DNA of 64,000 nt from Ancylostoma caninum (GCA_037903475.1 JBAJFG010000384.1:3425001-3489000); one strand, 5' to 3'. Counted from the stretch's first letter, positions 40,901 to 55,900 are shown. Notes: generated by a model not told the origin, from the sequence alone. Numbers and translations: made by a program.

Positions 40901-43900
40901 TGCCAATGCGACAAGAACGAGAGGCGACACCCAGTCACAGGCATCTGCCGTGAGTCTCAGTTTGGATGTAGCTGCTTCGTCGAAGAAGCTGGATATTGTG
41001 CTGGATTCCAGTGAAAAACGAGTGTCTCACGGGTGAGCACGACTGCGACCGCTCGGCGCGCTGCATCGACACCGACGACGGCTACTTGTGCGCCTGCCCT
41101 TCTGGATTCATTGACCGATCGCCTGATCCTGTCGCAAGGCCCGGCAGACTTTGTGTTGCTGAGCAGAATGAGTGTCTCGATGGAACTCACAGGTATTCTG
41201 AGCCAATCTAGAGCAAATGTTACCAGGACTCATGAAAGTTCTATGGGGAGGTTATATATAATATTACTCTCCCAGCTTGTCTTACTTGGACGGATCACGA
41301 AGGCGAAAAGAAGTATGTTTTGATCAGACTACTCGTTCCAGCGCACTTCACAACGAGACGGGGGGGGGGGGCGAGAGAGAGAAGGGGAGTATGTAGTAAA
41401 ATTTACCAAGTTCTGAGCTCTACTCGTATACTCTGTCCAGAACTCCTTTTTTTTTGAAAAATTTGTCCAACTTCCACTAGAGCGACCTAAACAATTGATG
41501 CACTAATCACTGATTTTGTACCTGACCTCTGTTTTTGAGGGGTTGTGGTGGGTATAGGAAGTATAATACATGATACCTCACGAAAGTTTTTCAAACATTG
41601 CATGGGGGTCCAGAATGGTACCTAAGAGGTGTATGTATCATCGAACACATCTTTTGGCACTCCATTGCCGTGTTCATATGTCAGAACTGGCATTTTCTTC
41701 TAATTTCCTACACTAATCCTTTCAACCTCAGATTAATGCCACTGTGGTAGAGCAATGTTCGTGTTCTGCACATGAAATTTCCCCTCATGCAAATTTGCAG
41801 ATCTGTGAGGTACCATCTACCGTACACGAATGGTAACCCTACGAAAATGGCGTTACCGTGTAAAATGTATATTATTTCCGTAATCAATGCACCGGGTAAC
41901 GCCTGGGTAAACTTTCTCCAACAAAAAATTTTTCGTGCAGTGATAGAAGTCTCAGCTATTACTCAAGGAACCCGTCATCCTGAGCTGGAAGTTCATAAAT
42001 TTTCCCGCGATGTGCTGAAGCCCTCCACAGATGCAGCGAATAGTGATGACTTTCGTTAGACTTGTGCCTGCTACAAAAATTCTGGACTCAAAACCTGCAT
42101 TTCTTGTTAGTTTAGCTACACACTATGGCTTATTAAGGTGCTCTCCTCATGCCCTCTGCACGGACACCCAGTCCGGCTATGTCTGTCGCTGCAAGACAGG
42201 TTTCGTCGACTATTCTCCGAATGCGCAAAGGTAACATCAATTTCTGCGTCAGTCTTGCCCCAACAACCCTTACTGCTTACAGTTTCCCCGGTCTAGTGTG
42301 CAAGGAGTTGGTGAACGAGTGCTCATCGCCAAGTCTGAACAACTGCGATCGCAACGCTATCTGCATCGACACCGTCGAGGCCTACACGTGCATCTGCCGA
42401 GCTGGCTACATTGACCAGGACGAGTTCAGGAACCCCGGACGTCACTGTCAGAAGTGTAAGTGACTCGGATTGTGAGTTAATGCACGAATAGTGCTTTGCC
42501 TACTTTAGTGAAGACAAATGACCGATGCACTGCTGGCAAGAACGACTGCGACCGCAACGCTCGCTGCTCTCAGATAGGTGCGTTCCATGGGTCACAAAGG
42601 AGGGTATCCAAAGGCGTAGTCCATCTTTGCAGGCGACGACGACTACAGCTGCACCTGCCCTCCAGGCTTCAAGGATAAGTCGCCGTCGAGCTCGCGTCCC
42701 GGTCGTGTATGCATCCCAGTGATTCCGGAGTGCGACAACCCGACATTGAATGACTGCGACTCTCCTGACAGAGCGATCTGCACTGACACTGATGACGGCT
42801 ACATGTGCAGGCAGGTCTTAGTCTGGTTCGGAAACAGGAACGATTACCTGCTTCATGCTTTTTCCATCTGATCCATTTGCTGAGAGGGTAATGGGATGTT
42901 TCTGCATTGATATGTCCTTTCTTCCATCACAATTACGTTGAAGCTGTTGGATTTTCTGCTCCTACTTCGAAGAAAAGCTCCACTGCTAGAAAACGCTGCT
43001 CAAAAAACGTTGTTCACCGTCAAAAGATATTGTCCATTTAACATTAGGACTTTGTGTTGGTTTAGACAACAATTGCGAAATGTGCACAGTTTTGCATGGC
43101 GAGCACCAGAGGGTATTTTTCTGATAATTCACTATTTGCACCACCTCACCACAAGGGAACGTTTGATGAACATGAGAAACAAATTTCGCGCGATACATCG
43201 TGTGCATCACGTTGTCCGCAATGTTTTAAGTATTACTTTTTAAGAGGTAGCAATATGCAAGAAGACATTGTATGCCCTCTGAATAGTCTTTCCAGAGGAA
43301 AGAACTTCATTTGTGTGGGCTTCATCCTTCTTGGAAGGCAAAACTAGGAAAACAAAGTTTAAAAAAAACAAACTTGCTATCTGCTTTGGAAAATGTACTA
43401 AAGTCCAAGTACCGGGGAAAAATTTCTGTAGAAAATCCGATAGTGGAAGATTTGATGGTGGAGGTACGTTATGATTATGAAACGCACTGTAACTGTAGTT
43501 TTATCCTGTGCGGAAGTAGCACCTCGATCTTCCAAGATTGGCAAACCTTTTGGCGCTCCGTTTTACAGTAGATTCTTCATCTACATTAAATAAAAATGAA
43601 ATCAATAGAGTTGGAAACTTGTGGAAATGGGTTCAAGACTTCGACTACCCTCACTAAACTGTAGAGAAAGAACCTCGACTCAGTTTCTCTTTCAAAATTT
43701 GTTGATCTTCCCAACGCTGTTGTCCTACAGGTCCGTGCCAAAATAGATTGTTTCTGTTTCAGATGTCGTCAAGGATTCCTCGACATCTCTCCTAACATTG
43801 CCACAAAACCAGGAAGACTATGCAAACCATGTTTGTTCCAACTTTCATAATTCAAACACCTTGGTTCTTTTCACGAATCCTTCCCTCGCAAAAATTCCCA

Positions 43901-46900
43901 TTTCAGTGCAAAATGAATGTGCTCTTGGAACAGATGACTGTGCACGCGACGGCGGCATCTGCGAAGACACACCAGATTCGTTCCTGTGTCGCTGCGCCAT
44001 GAACTACCTGGACGTCTCGTTCGACAGGCAGAACAGGCCCGGCAGGAAGTGCAAACGACGTGAGTTCAGGGCTGTTCTTCGAGTTTCAGCAGACATCAAA
44101 CTCTTGGTTCAGTGGTCGACGAGTGTGCCACTGGGCAGAACGACTGCTCTCGTGAGGCGATCTGCACCGACACCGAGGACAGCTACGTGTGCGCCTGTCC
44201 GGCCACCCACATCGACCTGTCGGCTGATCCAGTGAATCGGCCAGGAAGGAAATGTTTACTAAGTGAGTGCAATTCCCTTTGTGTTGAAGTTTCTTAGCAG
44301 CTACATACATATGTATCTCTTCAAGGGATCAACGAATGCACCTCTGGACGTCACGACTGCTCACCGAACGCCGATTGTATGGACACTCCGGAGTCGTACA
44401 ACTGCCGATGTCGCGACGACTTCGTCGACGAATCGCCTGACATCGCGCGGCGACCGGGAAGGATCTGTCGGCCAGCGCTCGTCGACGAGTGTCGGCTGGG
44501 CAAGCACGACTGCCACAGTGATGCTTTCTGTCAGGTAGGGCTATGCTTTGTTTTTGAGGTCTGGATCTGAGTTTAGTACTCTCCCGAAAGACAGCTCTTT
44601 TGACTCAACTTTACTGTCTTGAATCAGTGCTGGGATTCACTAAAAATGCCGGGATAACTCTAAGGTTCATGCTCATCCAGAAGGAGCGAGCAACTATACA
44701 AATCTATGGTCGTTGTCTTGTTTATCATCACTGAATGAAACAAGTTGCACAAACAACTTGAACCCATTTTCACCAGAACTCGCGAATTTGAGAACAGGCG
44801 GTTACATCGCTACATCTCACGATTTCCGTACAAGATGTGAACGACATTACGCATTTCTTTTCGAAGATCATACAATCAGTTGTGTAGAACTATCCCTCAC
44901 GGTGAAAAACTTCAGATTTATTGCAGTGTGCATATAATTAGGAATTAGAAACCTGATAATGAAGAAAGAAACAAGCTCCAGTCGAAAATCTCTGATTTCC
45001 ATGTTCAGGACCTCCCGCAAGGCTACACGTGCAGATGCAAGCCAGAGTTCCTCGACCAGTCCCCTCACCGGGCAACTCATCCTGGTCGGCTCTGCGTGCC
45101 TCGCCCGACGCCTCCACCTCCCGAATGCCGGATTGATGGGCCTAACCAGTGCAAGGCTCATCTGAACGAGGTGTGCCGTCTGGTGAATGGGGAGCCGAAG
45201 TGCGCCTGTCCAATCAACTACCAAAGGGATTCGAGCGGCTCTTGCTCAGGTAATTTATCCCAGCAGAATCTGAGTCATTCCATTGCTTTTCAAACCGCAA
45301 GCGTGCTCGTTCCAGTAATCAACGAGTGCGAGTTCCCGCAGCTCGTCGACTGCCATCCGTCGGCCGAGTGCGTCGACCAATTGGTCGGCTACACATGCCG
45401 ATGTAGGCCTGGCTTCAAGGATATCGGAGACAAGCCGGGTAGAATGTGCAAACCACGTGAGTTTACCTTCTGGAGAGTTATTACCACTTTTCCACCACCT
45501 GGTACTTTCAGTCGTGAACGAGTGCCAGTTCCCTCACTTGAACGACTGCCACCAACACGCACAGTGCATCGACCAGGAGGAGGGCTACGAGTGCAGGTAC
45601 TACCTAGTTTCCAGCTTGGGCCACTGCTAAAATTTATACAGAGACCATCAAGTACCATTTCGATGAAGAAGAAAGGGAAATAATGACTTACCCTGAATTT
45701 CGCTCAACTACTGGTACCATTGATGACTGCTGTCCTTCAGATGCAACCAAGGCTTCATGGATCGCTCTCACGGACGACCCGGTCGTATCTGCAAGCAGCT
45801 CATCGACGAGTGTGCAGTCCCAGGCATGAACAGCTGCGATAGGAACGCAAGGTAAATCAATATGCACATTTTCAGGAATGATCCACAAATTTTAGGTTTA
45901 CATGACAAAATTCTCTAGAGTCCAGAAAATTGGCAGCAAATGGTCCCTTACAGGTGCATAGATGAAGAGGAGGGCTATCGTTGCGAGTGTCGCGAGGGAT
46001 ACCTTGATGTCTCGCCGTCACCACAGCTCAAAGGAAGGAGCTGTCGCAGATGTAAGGCAACATCAGAAAGTTCTTGTTTCTCATCCCTTATGCTGTTACG
46101 TTGTCAATTTCAGTGGTTGACGAGTGTCGTGACCCGAAACTGAACGACTGTGATCGTAATGCGAAATGTCGTGACACGATGGACTCGTACGAATGCGAGT
46201 GTCCGCCTAACTCTAAGGACATCTCGCCCAGTCCTGCCTTCCCTGGACGCGTCTGCTTGATGTGTAAGCTTTTCATCGATCTTATTCGCAGGAAGAGAAA
46301 AAGCAGCCAATATCTTGTTTCTACCCCCTTGAGGAAATCAATAGGGCTTTCCCCCGAAACGCACTAACAGTGAAAAAATCATAACGCTCAGAAAAAATGC
46401 CTGAATAGCAAGCTATTCTCACAAGATGAAAAGTTCAGTACGGTGGATAGGCAACATTATCGTAATTTCCAAGATTAGTGGGTCATAATCGGCACTGATA
46501 GGTGATTTGAGGTTCGATAGACTCTGATAAATTGGGTGGTTGTCTTCAATATAGTGATGCGCGTACCACATTTTATTTGACGCCTGGAAAGTACGGTAAG
46601 ACCATCTACTAACCGGACTGCAGGGTTCATTTTATGCCATTCTCGACTGTAGTTGTTATTCCCTGCAAGGGTGTGTTTACATTTCACAGAGAGTGTAGCA
46701 ACCTGTGTCGCTGCCACCGGTTACATCGATTTTCGATACATATCGATTTTGAGCGGCGCATCGCCAGCGCTGCTGCCGGCAATCGATATGTATCAAAATC
46801 TGTAGAAGGAAGAACTTCAACAACCAGTTGAACGTCCACTTTGGTGAAATGACAGAAACTTAGCTAGATGGAGTAAAACAGTGTCACAATGATCTTTACT

Positions 46901-49900
46901 AGTGAAATCAGGCTGTGAAGATAGAGAAATATGAAAGATGTCTTAGGTTTCTCACCCTACTCCAGTTTCGGGGCTCGACTGAGCGACAGCGATGCAGGGT
47001 ATTATACTAGGCGTGCAGCATGGCGGCAGATAAACACGGAAATTAACTGGAACTTTTGCAGTTGAGAACGAGTGCATGACTGGCAAGCACGACTGCGATC
47101 CCTCGGCGATCTGCCACGACAATGAGCAGTCGTTCTCCTGCGAATGCCCCGCCGGCTTCATTGACCGCTCTCCCAACAAACTGCACCGTCCCGGACGAGT
47201 TTGCGTCAAACTCGTAAGTGTTTCTCATTCAGTCGCTTCTTCAGAATATACTTCTACTTTACTGATCCAGGTTGATGAATGCGCCACTGGTCGTCACACC
47301 TGTAGCGCACAGGCAGACTGTCGTGATCTCGAGGAGGGCTACACGTGTGAGTGCCGTGAGGGATACGTGGATCGCTCGCCGAACTTGGCTAGCCAGCCAG
47401 GACGAGTTTGCAGTGCACCTGGTATGTACAGCACCCCTTCCACCCCGTGCATAGTTCTAGCACAGCAGTCCTTTCAGAAGTGTGTCCCTCGAACCACGAG
47501 TGCAGCTCAGCAGCGGTTTGCGAGCCGTTGGGAGGCAACAAATACCAGTGCTCGTGCATCCAGGGCTACGTCGATCAGTCTCCAAATGGACAAAAGGGAC
47601 GAATTTGCGTGAGAAGTGAGTTGAACTTTCCTTAGTACAGAATACAGGATATCTTTTGTGGAAAAATATGATTGCATCCGATAATCCTTCAGACAATGCT
47701 TGCCGAGATCCAAAACTGAACACCTGCTCGAGGAATGCGATCTGCTACGACGAGGCCCGAGGATACCGTTGCGAGTGTGCTCGAGGCTTCATTGACCGAT
47801 CGCCGGATCCCGCTTTGCGAGGACGAGTCTGCGAACCGCCACCGCCACCAACGCCACCACCTCGTTAGTCCTCAATTCCCTTTATTTGTCCCAACAAACT
47901 AATGCTGAAGCCTTCTAACTTTATCAGGATTTTGTTCAAGTCAGAGGCTTGATTCTGCATGGCTACCGTGGGTAAATTTAGCTTTAGAACTTCACTTTGT
48001 AAAAAAAATCTAGTGAAATTGCCACCTGAACCTGTAACCACCGGATCTATTCAAATCTGGACTATTTTTGATAGTTATAGTTAACCTGGGAAGTATAATT
48101 AATTTGAGTCAGCTTTGTTGAAACATTTTTCGGTCAACAAATATCACAGGTAAAATTTTTCTCATTCTGGACAACCCGAAAAAAAAACCTTCAGAAGACT
48201 TATTCAGCTGCCAAAAGTCGTCATTCAGGTCATCCCTGCCAAGACCCAACGCTCAACGATTGTCATCCTGCTGGTTCTTGCAGAGCCACAGGGGCACAAT
48301 CGTACACGTGCGAGTGCCTTCAAGGATACGCTGACAAATCTCCCGATCCTAAGAAGCCGGGAAGAATCTGCGTGTTGACAGAGCCTGTCTGTCTAGATAG
48401 AAGGTATTTTTGTTTAATTCGGATATTTTTGATGAAAAAGACAATTTTTCTCCAATGAAGGTTGTAAGAAAACATTTCCATTGGTAGTGCCCCCTTTAAA
48501 GCATCTCATTATCACCTTTTTCACATCACCTGGATTTATTTTCCAGTCAAAACGACTGCCACTCGGCGGCGATCTGCAGCGAAGTGTCTGGTCCTGAGAA
48601 GTACACCTGCCAATGTCGTGACGGTTACATCGACCAATCGCCAAATCGAAACACTCGTCCTGGCCGCATTTGCGTGGAGATGGTGAGTCGTCAAGAGCAA
48701 TTTAGAGGTATTTCAAGTGAAATTCTACTCTGAATCACATATCATTTCGTTCTTCGCTTTTCCAGAAAATTCCACTGATAAACTAGGTGTGAAAAATTAT
48801 TTTCCGGACTAAATTTGATCTTAAGTCTTACCGTCATACACCACACGCGTTCTATCCGTGTATCTCTAGGTAAATGAATGTTTGGATCGCTCCCTGAACG
48901 ACTGCCACTCCCTGGCCATCTGTGAGGACAAGCGCGAAGGCTACACATGTCGCTGCCCAGTCAACACTATGGACAAGTCGCCGGATCCCAACCGACCGGG
49001 ACGTCTCTGTGAGTTTTGTGGCCATAAATGCTTCAAGGATTGACCCCTTAAATGCTCTAAGGCACAATTAAATTGCTTTTAGGTGTGAAACAGATCAACG
49101 AATGCCGCAATCCTTCGCTGAACACGTGCTCGCGGTTCGCTGAGTGCATCGACAAAGAGAACGGCTACGAGTGCCGGTGCAAGCCCGGCTACCACGACAA
49201 CGATCCCAGCCATCCAGGAACTCAGTGCAGCTACAGTGAGTTCACTCGCTTAGAAAAAACGCGCAGCCCTAAAATAATTGAATATTCACAGTCATCAACG
49301 AGTGCGACTCGCCAAATTTGAACGATTGCGATCGCAATGCGATCTGCGTCGACAGCGAAGGCGGCTACGATTGCAAGTGCAAACCGCCGTATCGCGATGA
49401 GAGCCCTTCAGGTACGTGAGCATGGAATCCTCCGGGTCATCGCCTGAAGAGATCTCTTCTCTCTCCAGGTCATCCCGGACGCGTGTGCCGTCTCAACGAG
49501 TGCTTGGACGTGAACCTCAACAACTGCGATAAGAACGCCGAGTGTCAGGACATGGACGACGGCTACATCTGTAGTTGCCGTGAAGGCTACTACGACCAGT
49601 CACCCAATCCACAAGAGCCTGGACGAGTATGCTTGGAGTTCCAGGTGGGTTTTTGGTCATTTCGCTCGCTCCTCTTTCATGAGACTGGTCAATAATGTTT
49701 ATTACTTATTTTTGAAGCTGTGATTTCAATGCTGTTTGGTTTAGGTTGACCATAAAGTCGAGCAGGTCACCGTTACCCCAGTCCAGTCGCATCCTCTTAA
49801 CGAGGGCTTGCCTTGTGGCCGTGACTTCTGCAAAATCAACATGGGCGAGGTGTGCATCAGCGGCTCCTACTGTGGATGTCGTCCAGGAGAGAGCAGATCT

Positions 49901-52900
49901 GTCGCCACGGGAAAGTGAGCTACCACTTCATCTTTTTCGGATCGCCATGCACTTCTGCCACAAATGGACCGGTATCTCTTCAGATGCGAACGAGTCGAGG
50001 AGACACCTCTGCAGATTCGTGTGGTCAGCCGAGACTCCACTCCGCTGCTCTACTCGAGCGAATACGGATCGACCAAGAGCCCTCCATATGTGGAAATTGT
50101 CGATTTGTTCCAGGTAACACGGTCACTCTTGTAATCAAGGTTCTGCAGGGAAAAATCTCTGAAATTCCAGAAAGACATGGCTCGCACGTTTGGTGGCACT
50201 ATCTATGCTCCACGTTACGTCAACACAAAGGTCGAGTACATTACGCACCCAAAGACAGTGAACAGGTACTGAATATTCTTGCAGTGTTTTTTACTCGCTA
50301 GTCTACTGAAGCCTTTTCATATTACTGGCAGTAGGATGACATCTCTACATAGCTTGTCAGTGGAGGCAGACGCTCTCAATGATTTTAGTGACTATTTAAG
50401 GATTAATGCTCTTATTTTTCAGATATATACTATCAAAATATTAAATTATGTCGCGATCTTATGCTTATTAGGTTCCTAGGAAAAATTTACAGGACATTGT
50501 ACCCATGGTTTATCCATTCCCCTTACTCATGAACGCACCAGGGAAGATTTAATGTACCAGCCACGTTGAAGAGCTTTATTCCTCAAAAATGTATTCTTGA
50601 ACCGGCGATAACATTTTTAACTTACCCGATAGATTAACTGGAAAGTTTCTGTTGGCCTTATCAACAAATTTCCCAACTACTTCTTTATAATTTTGATCAC
50701 TACAGCATAGATTCTATCATACATACAGTGGCGGAGATAAGTATTGCAACAAATTCTTTTGCTCGTAACTTCTTTCAATGCAGAGTTGAGCGGCTTTAAT
50801 TTCTATATGTTTTACAAGTACGCATGTGGTACTGATGTAAATAGATGCGACCTCATTTCGTGAATGAATTTCTTTAGGAGAAATTTCTTATTCGGTGAAG
50901 CCGAAATTTGGAGTTCAACGATACTGATCTGATTAAGCTCAATTCTCGAAGCAAAACAAAAATCCAAATAATATTTTCGGCAGTGTGCACTTCTGGCTCC
51001 ACCAAAACTAGCTGAGTCATCTCCACTTTCCAAGAAGGATAGAGATCGCGATGGAGATAAACATCTTTAAACAGAGTAGGGGTATCATAAGGAGCAATGC
51101 TGACTCTTGAATAGATGTGAAATAATGAGTTGGAATGACAGACATTGCGCTAGAAGGTTACCGAGAAACACATCATTTGCAAGACTGGCAGATATCAATG
51201 AATCCTGTGTTAGCATGTATTTCTCATTAAAAATGTTTCAGAACTAATGTAATAAATCCAATTCAGATCGAGACCTCGTTTCTAAACATTTCCTTGCAGG
51301 TGGTTGTCAATACCATTGAATCAGAAATTTCGACTTCATCAAATAAAAAATTTCTCCCAAAGATATTCGTGCTTGGAATAGAGTCGCATCCATCTGCACC
51401 AGAATGCGTACCTGTATAACATATAAAAATTAGAGCCGCCTGACTCTGCTCTGAAAGATTTTACGGAAAAAAGACGATTTGTTGCCGTACTTATGCTCGC
51501 CAATGTACATAGTTTTTCCAACCATTATTCTGAAATAATTTCGCGCCTTGTCCGAGTATTTAATCCTCCAGACATAATCATCACTCCTCTGAGTTGCTCA
51601 TGGACAGTATTCTCACCCTCACGAGTAGAAAAGAAGATTGAAAACATGCTCGGCAACTAAACTAACTGTATCTGACGGAATACTAACCCCTTGGTCGTGC
51701 TTTTCCTTCAGCATTGTAGCAACTATCCTCTTTTCCGTTTCAGTTCCTGGCCAGATGGACTACTCTTCAAGTACGACGTACAGACCACTCCTTCAAAGCA
51801 ACAGCCGGTCGACAAGTGCGAAGTCTGGAAGCAGATGATGGCATCGCTCCAGAGAACCAATGGAGTTATAGGTCAGCCATATCACTTTTAGGTGACCATT
51901 CAAGCCATTAAATCTTCCAATATCCCCTATCTTAACAGGCGGTGGATCCCTTCGTATTGCTGACGACAGCGAGCTGTTGAATCCATGCCGCACCGAGGAA
52001 CCTGTGGGCGAGTGTGGAGGTCACGATTGCAAGACTGAGCTGGGCGAGGTTAGCTGTGGTTGTGTACAGTCTCTTACCTGGCATCATACTCTTCTCAGGG
52101 CCAGGAATTTCCAGATTTGCATAGCCGGCTCAGTGTGCGGGTGTCCAGTGGGCATGCGACGGGCAGCTTCTACTGACGTCTGCCGGGCGGTGGAGTCGTG
52201 GAATGTCCCGCTGTGGGTCATCCGGAAGGAATACAAGAATCTTGTCTACAACGACTCGTTCGCCAATCCCATGGATTCCATCTACAAGGTAAGAGCGCAG
52301 AGCATTTTCCTTCCAAAATCTGTGAGTTCCACCAATTTTCGATCACAAGAACATAAACAGCACAGTTAGGGCGCAGTGCCCGAGGCAGGAGTTGCTATCC
52401 AGAGCGGGGAGGGGGGGGGGGCGTGCGAAAAAAGTGGTGACTTGGCCACTAAGCGGATCTAGATGGAATAATAAAATCATTAAAAGAAGTTTTTAATATT
52501 AAATAATTAATAACAAATTTTTAAAAATAATAATAACAATAAACATCAAAAAAAAATAAACTTAATGAAAAAAAAACAAAAACTTTTGAAAAATCAACTC
52601 AACCAAGTCAATTTTGAAGAGGTAAATCTACACAATATTTTTACCAATTTCATGAAGTAATTCCAAAAATTCACCACAACGATCATTCTTGGGGAAAGGG
52701 GGGGGGGGCGGGGGTAGATTTATATTCGACTGTTTGATTTCTATTTGATTTGAAATCACTTGTAAGTTCGGATAATCGGGAGAGAGGGAACATTTCTTCT
52801 GGACTGGACTGGAAGAAGGCTGTAGGCTTTTGCGTTTCTCGCATATTCGAATCAGAGTTCTTTAATTATTTAAATTCACAAATTATTCACTTTGCTAAGA

Positions 52901-55900
52901 GGTCTCATCTGAAATCTGCTCTATTTTTAGTCCTACGTGCAAGATTACGAGAAAGGAATAGCCGGTTGCTATCCTCACACCACCCTCCGAAACGCCTTCG
53001 TTGCAGCTGACGTGAATGAGATCGTCAATCCTAAGGTTTTTTTCTATTTTTCCTTAATTTTTTTTCATTTTCTTAGCCTTACCATCTCTTACGCTCTAAA
53101 AAAAGTTGAGCATCGTGTTCTCTTCAGATGATGAATGCAAGCTGGGAGAGCGGTCTGCTCTTCAACACCACCGTCCACTTCCGCAAAGGTGATTCCCACC
53201 CAGCTTTTGTCTTTTCCCATGCTTCAAAATGTTCTTTAGGAGCTGTGAGAATTCCATCCGATGTCTACTATGAATTGGTTCGCTATATCATCGAAAGAAA
53301 TGGTTATGAAGTTGGCGATAGCGGCTTGTATCTGAACGAGTACCAGCCTAATCCGTACAAACCATGCTTCAAAGTTAGCCATATCTTCTGATATGTACAG
53401 TCTCTGCAAGAGATTCTCTTCTGGAGCATGCACGTTTTCCAGAACGACTGCCATCCGAAGGGAATTTGCATCGACGTGTCGAACCGCTCCTATCGATGCG
53501 AATGTGGCGCTGGATTCCGCGAGTTGGATCCTTCCGATCCAGGAAAGAAATGCATCCCCACTTATGGATTCAACGAGTGCGAAAAGAAGGTATGCATCTT
53601 TCTGCACATCTTTAGTGGCTCTCCGTTAATGCATGTGCTTTGAGGAGGACAACGAGTGCTCCGAGAACGCACGCTGCATTGACTTGGAACATCTGTACAA
53701 ATGCGAATGTTTGCCCTCGTACTCGGACGCTTCTCCCCCCGGAGCTGTTCCTGGTAGGAAATTTTGAGGTTCTTGCCTTCTTCCAAAACCTCAAAGTGAG
53801 GTTTGCAGGGTCGATTTGTGTGCTCGATTACTGTAGCGATGTCAATTTCTGTCCCACAAACACCACTTGCAAAAACATGGAGCAGCAAGCGGAGTGTCGC
53901 TGTGATCCTGGCTTTACGGATATCAGGTATGTGCTCCAAAAATTACATGCTAGGAAGTAAATAACCCTGATCTTTTGCGGTCATTTCCAGCCCAGTCTAC
54001 AATACATGTATTCAATAAAACTGAAAGAGGGCTTTGTCTTTTGACCTCATCCCTTCTTTTTTCGCTGCAATCAGGGGTGATAGTAATCCTGCTGAAACTG
54101 TCAGTCAGCTACTGGTAGATGTTAACTCGCAGGTAACCGCCAGCTCACGAAGGACTCTGGTATGGGTAATGTTCGCTTTATTGATCCAGATATGTTCCTC
54201 CAAGTATGGTACTTAAATACTGGGACGAAACTAGGACCATACCGTAGGTGAACTTACAGTTCGAAATCGAACTGTGAGCTCATGGTTACGGCGAATTATT
54301 TCTATAATTTTCTGCGTTTCACCTCAATATTCTCGAAAACATGCCGCGGGAAAGCAGAAGTTTCTCTTCTACGATAGCCACGATCAGATCTAAGTCCTTC
54401 ATGCACAGTTAGAGCCGGTATGGCGTATGTTCGCTTGAAAAAAACACCTCTACGTTCACCGGATCCTTAGCCTCTCAAACGAGAAATGGCTGAAGTTATT
54501 CTCAGACAATGAGGTCTCTATGGTTTTTGCTCTGATGATCCCCTTTTCTGAGCTCTTCACAAATTCAGGAAGAGTGACCGTCGAAACGCTCTGGGACTGG
54601 GAGACGACACGTTCTGCATGCACGTGCGAGACGTGAACGAGTGCGCGCTCGGTCTCACCAACTGTTCAGGTCAGGCTCAAGCATTCTAGCAAAGCATACT
54701 ACTTCCTCAATTCTTTTACCCCGCAGGAGTTGCCGAATGCATCGACAGGCCGATTGGGTACACGTGCAAGTGTCCGGACGGTTACATCGACGGCAATCCC
54801 GACGAGCCAGGACGAGTGTGTGGTGCGCTGCTGTGCGATCTCTGCAACTCCCATGGCGACTGCGTACACAACGCCAGGACGAACAACATCACCTGTGTCT
54901 GCACGGAGGGATGGACCGGCGAGTTCTGCCAGGTGGCCCCGTCGAACGCCTCGCTGGTGCTGCTCATCCTGCTCGCGCTGCTCTTCCTTCTGCTCACACT
55001 ATGCTGTCTGCTCTACTTCTGCACGAAATGCCATTGCTTCAAAGGCAGAGGTATAGCCGGAGGAGCGCCGTTCGTCTATAGGTGAGGGGTTTTAGCATGA
55101 GGCAGCCTCCACGAACATACCTTTTCCAGAAATAAAAAGATGTTCAATTCAGGCGTGGTGGAGCTTGGCCGTGGTCCACTTTGGAAGGCTCGTCTTCCTC
55201 TGAAAGTGGAGCGGAGTTCTCAGCGCTCAGTGCTGCCGGTCACGACTATTATCCTGACATTGGAATTCCAAGAGCCAAACTGAAGGTAAATTGCGTGCCA
55301 GTGATGGGAATACTTCTTTATTCATGGAAACCGTCCCCATAATAGGATTCTCTTGACTTGTCGTCAACATACAGTAGACACAAATGTCACAGAAAGGGTC
55401 CCATTGAAAATGGTGCGATATTCAATAATCTATTTTTTAGGCGGGTGCCGGTGCTTTGGATACAACCGCCAAGAGTATGGACGTCGCTAGGCTAGATCAG
55501 TACCTCTCTGAAGGTACGAAAGCTTACTAAGTTGCACTAAAATTATTAATATTTAGAACGGAATAAATTAAGTGAAACAAATACGAAACAAAATGAGATA
55601 TCTATTCGAAACGTCGCCTGAAACCTTGATCTCAGGTGCTGTTCGCATTCCTCGTGCTCACCTCGTGGGAGGCGCTGGACGCCTGAACGATTCGTGTGAC
55701 AGCATGTCGAGCGCTTCCTCGGAGTACACCATCAAGGAGGAGATCGAGCGGAAGGTCGGTGTTCATACATCCTCTTTATAGACTTTTCTAGGGTTTAGCA
55801 CATTTACTATGGTCCCACAGGTTTTGGGGCAGCACTCAAAAACTATCGGAATTAATGGGTCCGATAATTCTGTAGCCATATTGGGGTGTCGCTAGATCTC

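Noticed and set aside
53240..55660. Exons 66 and 74 both begin with GAVRIP
   Set aside because: Six residues only, in unrelated contexts (SEA helix and cytoplasmic tail); taken as chance.
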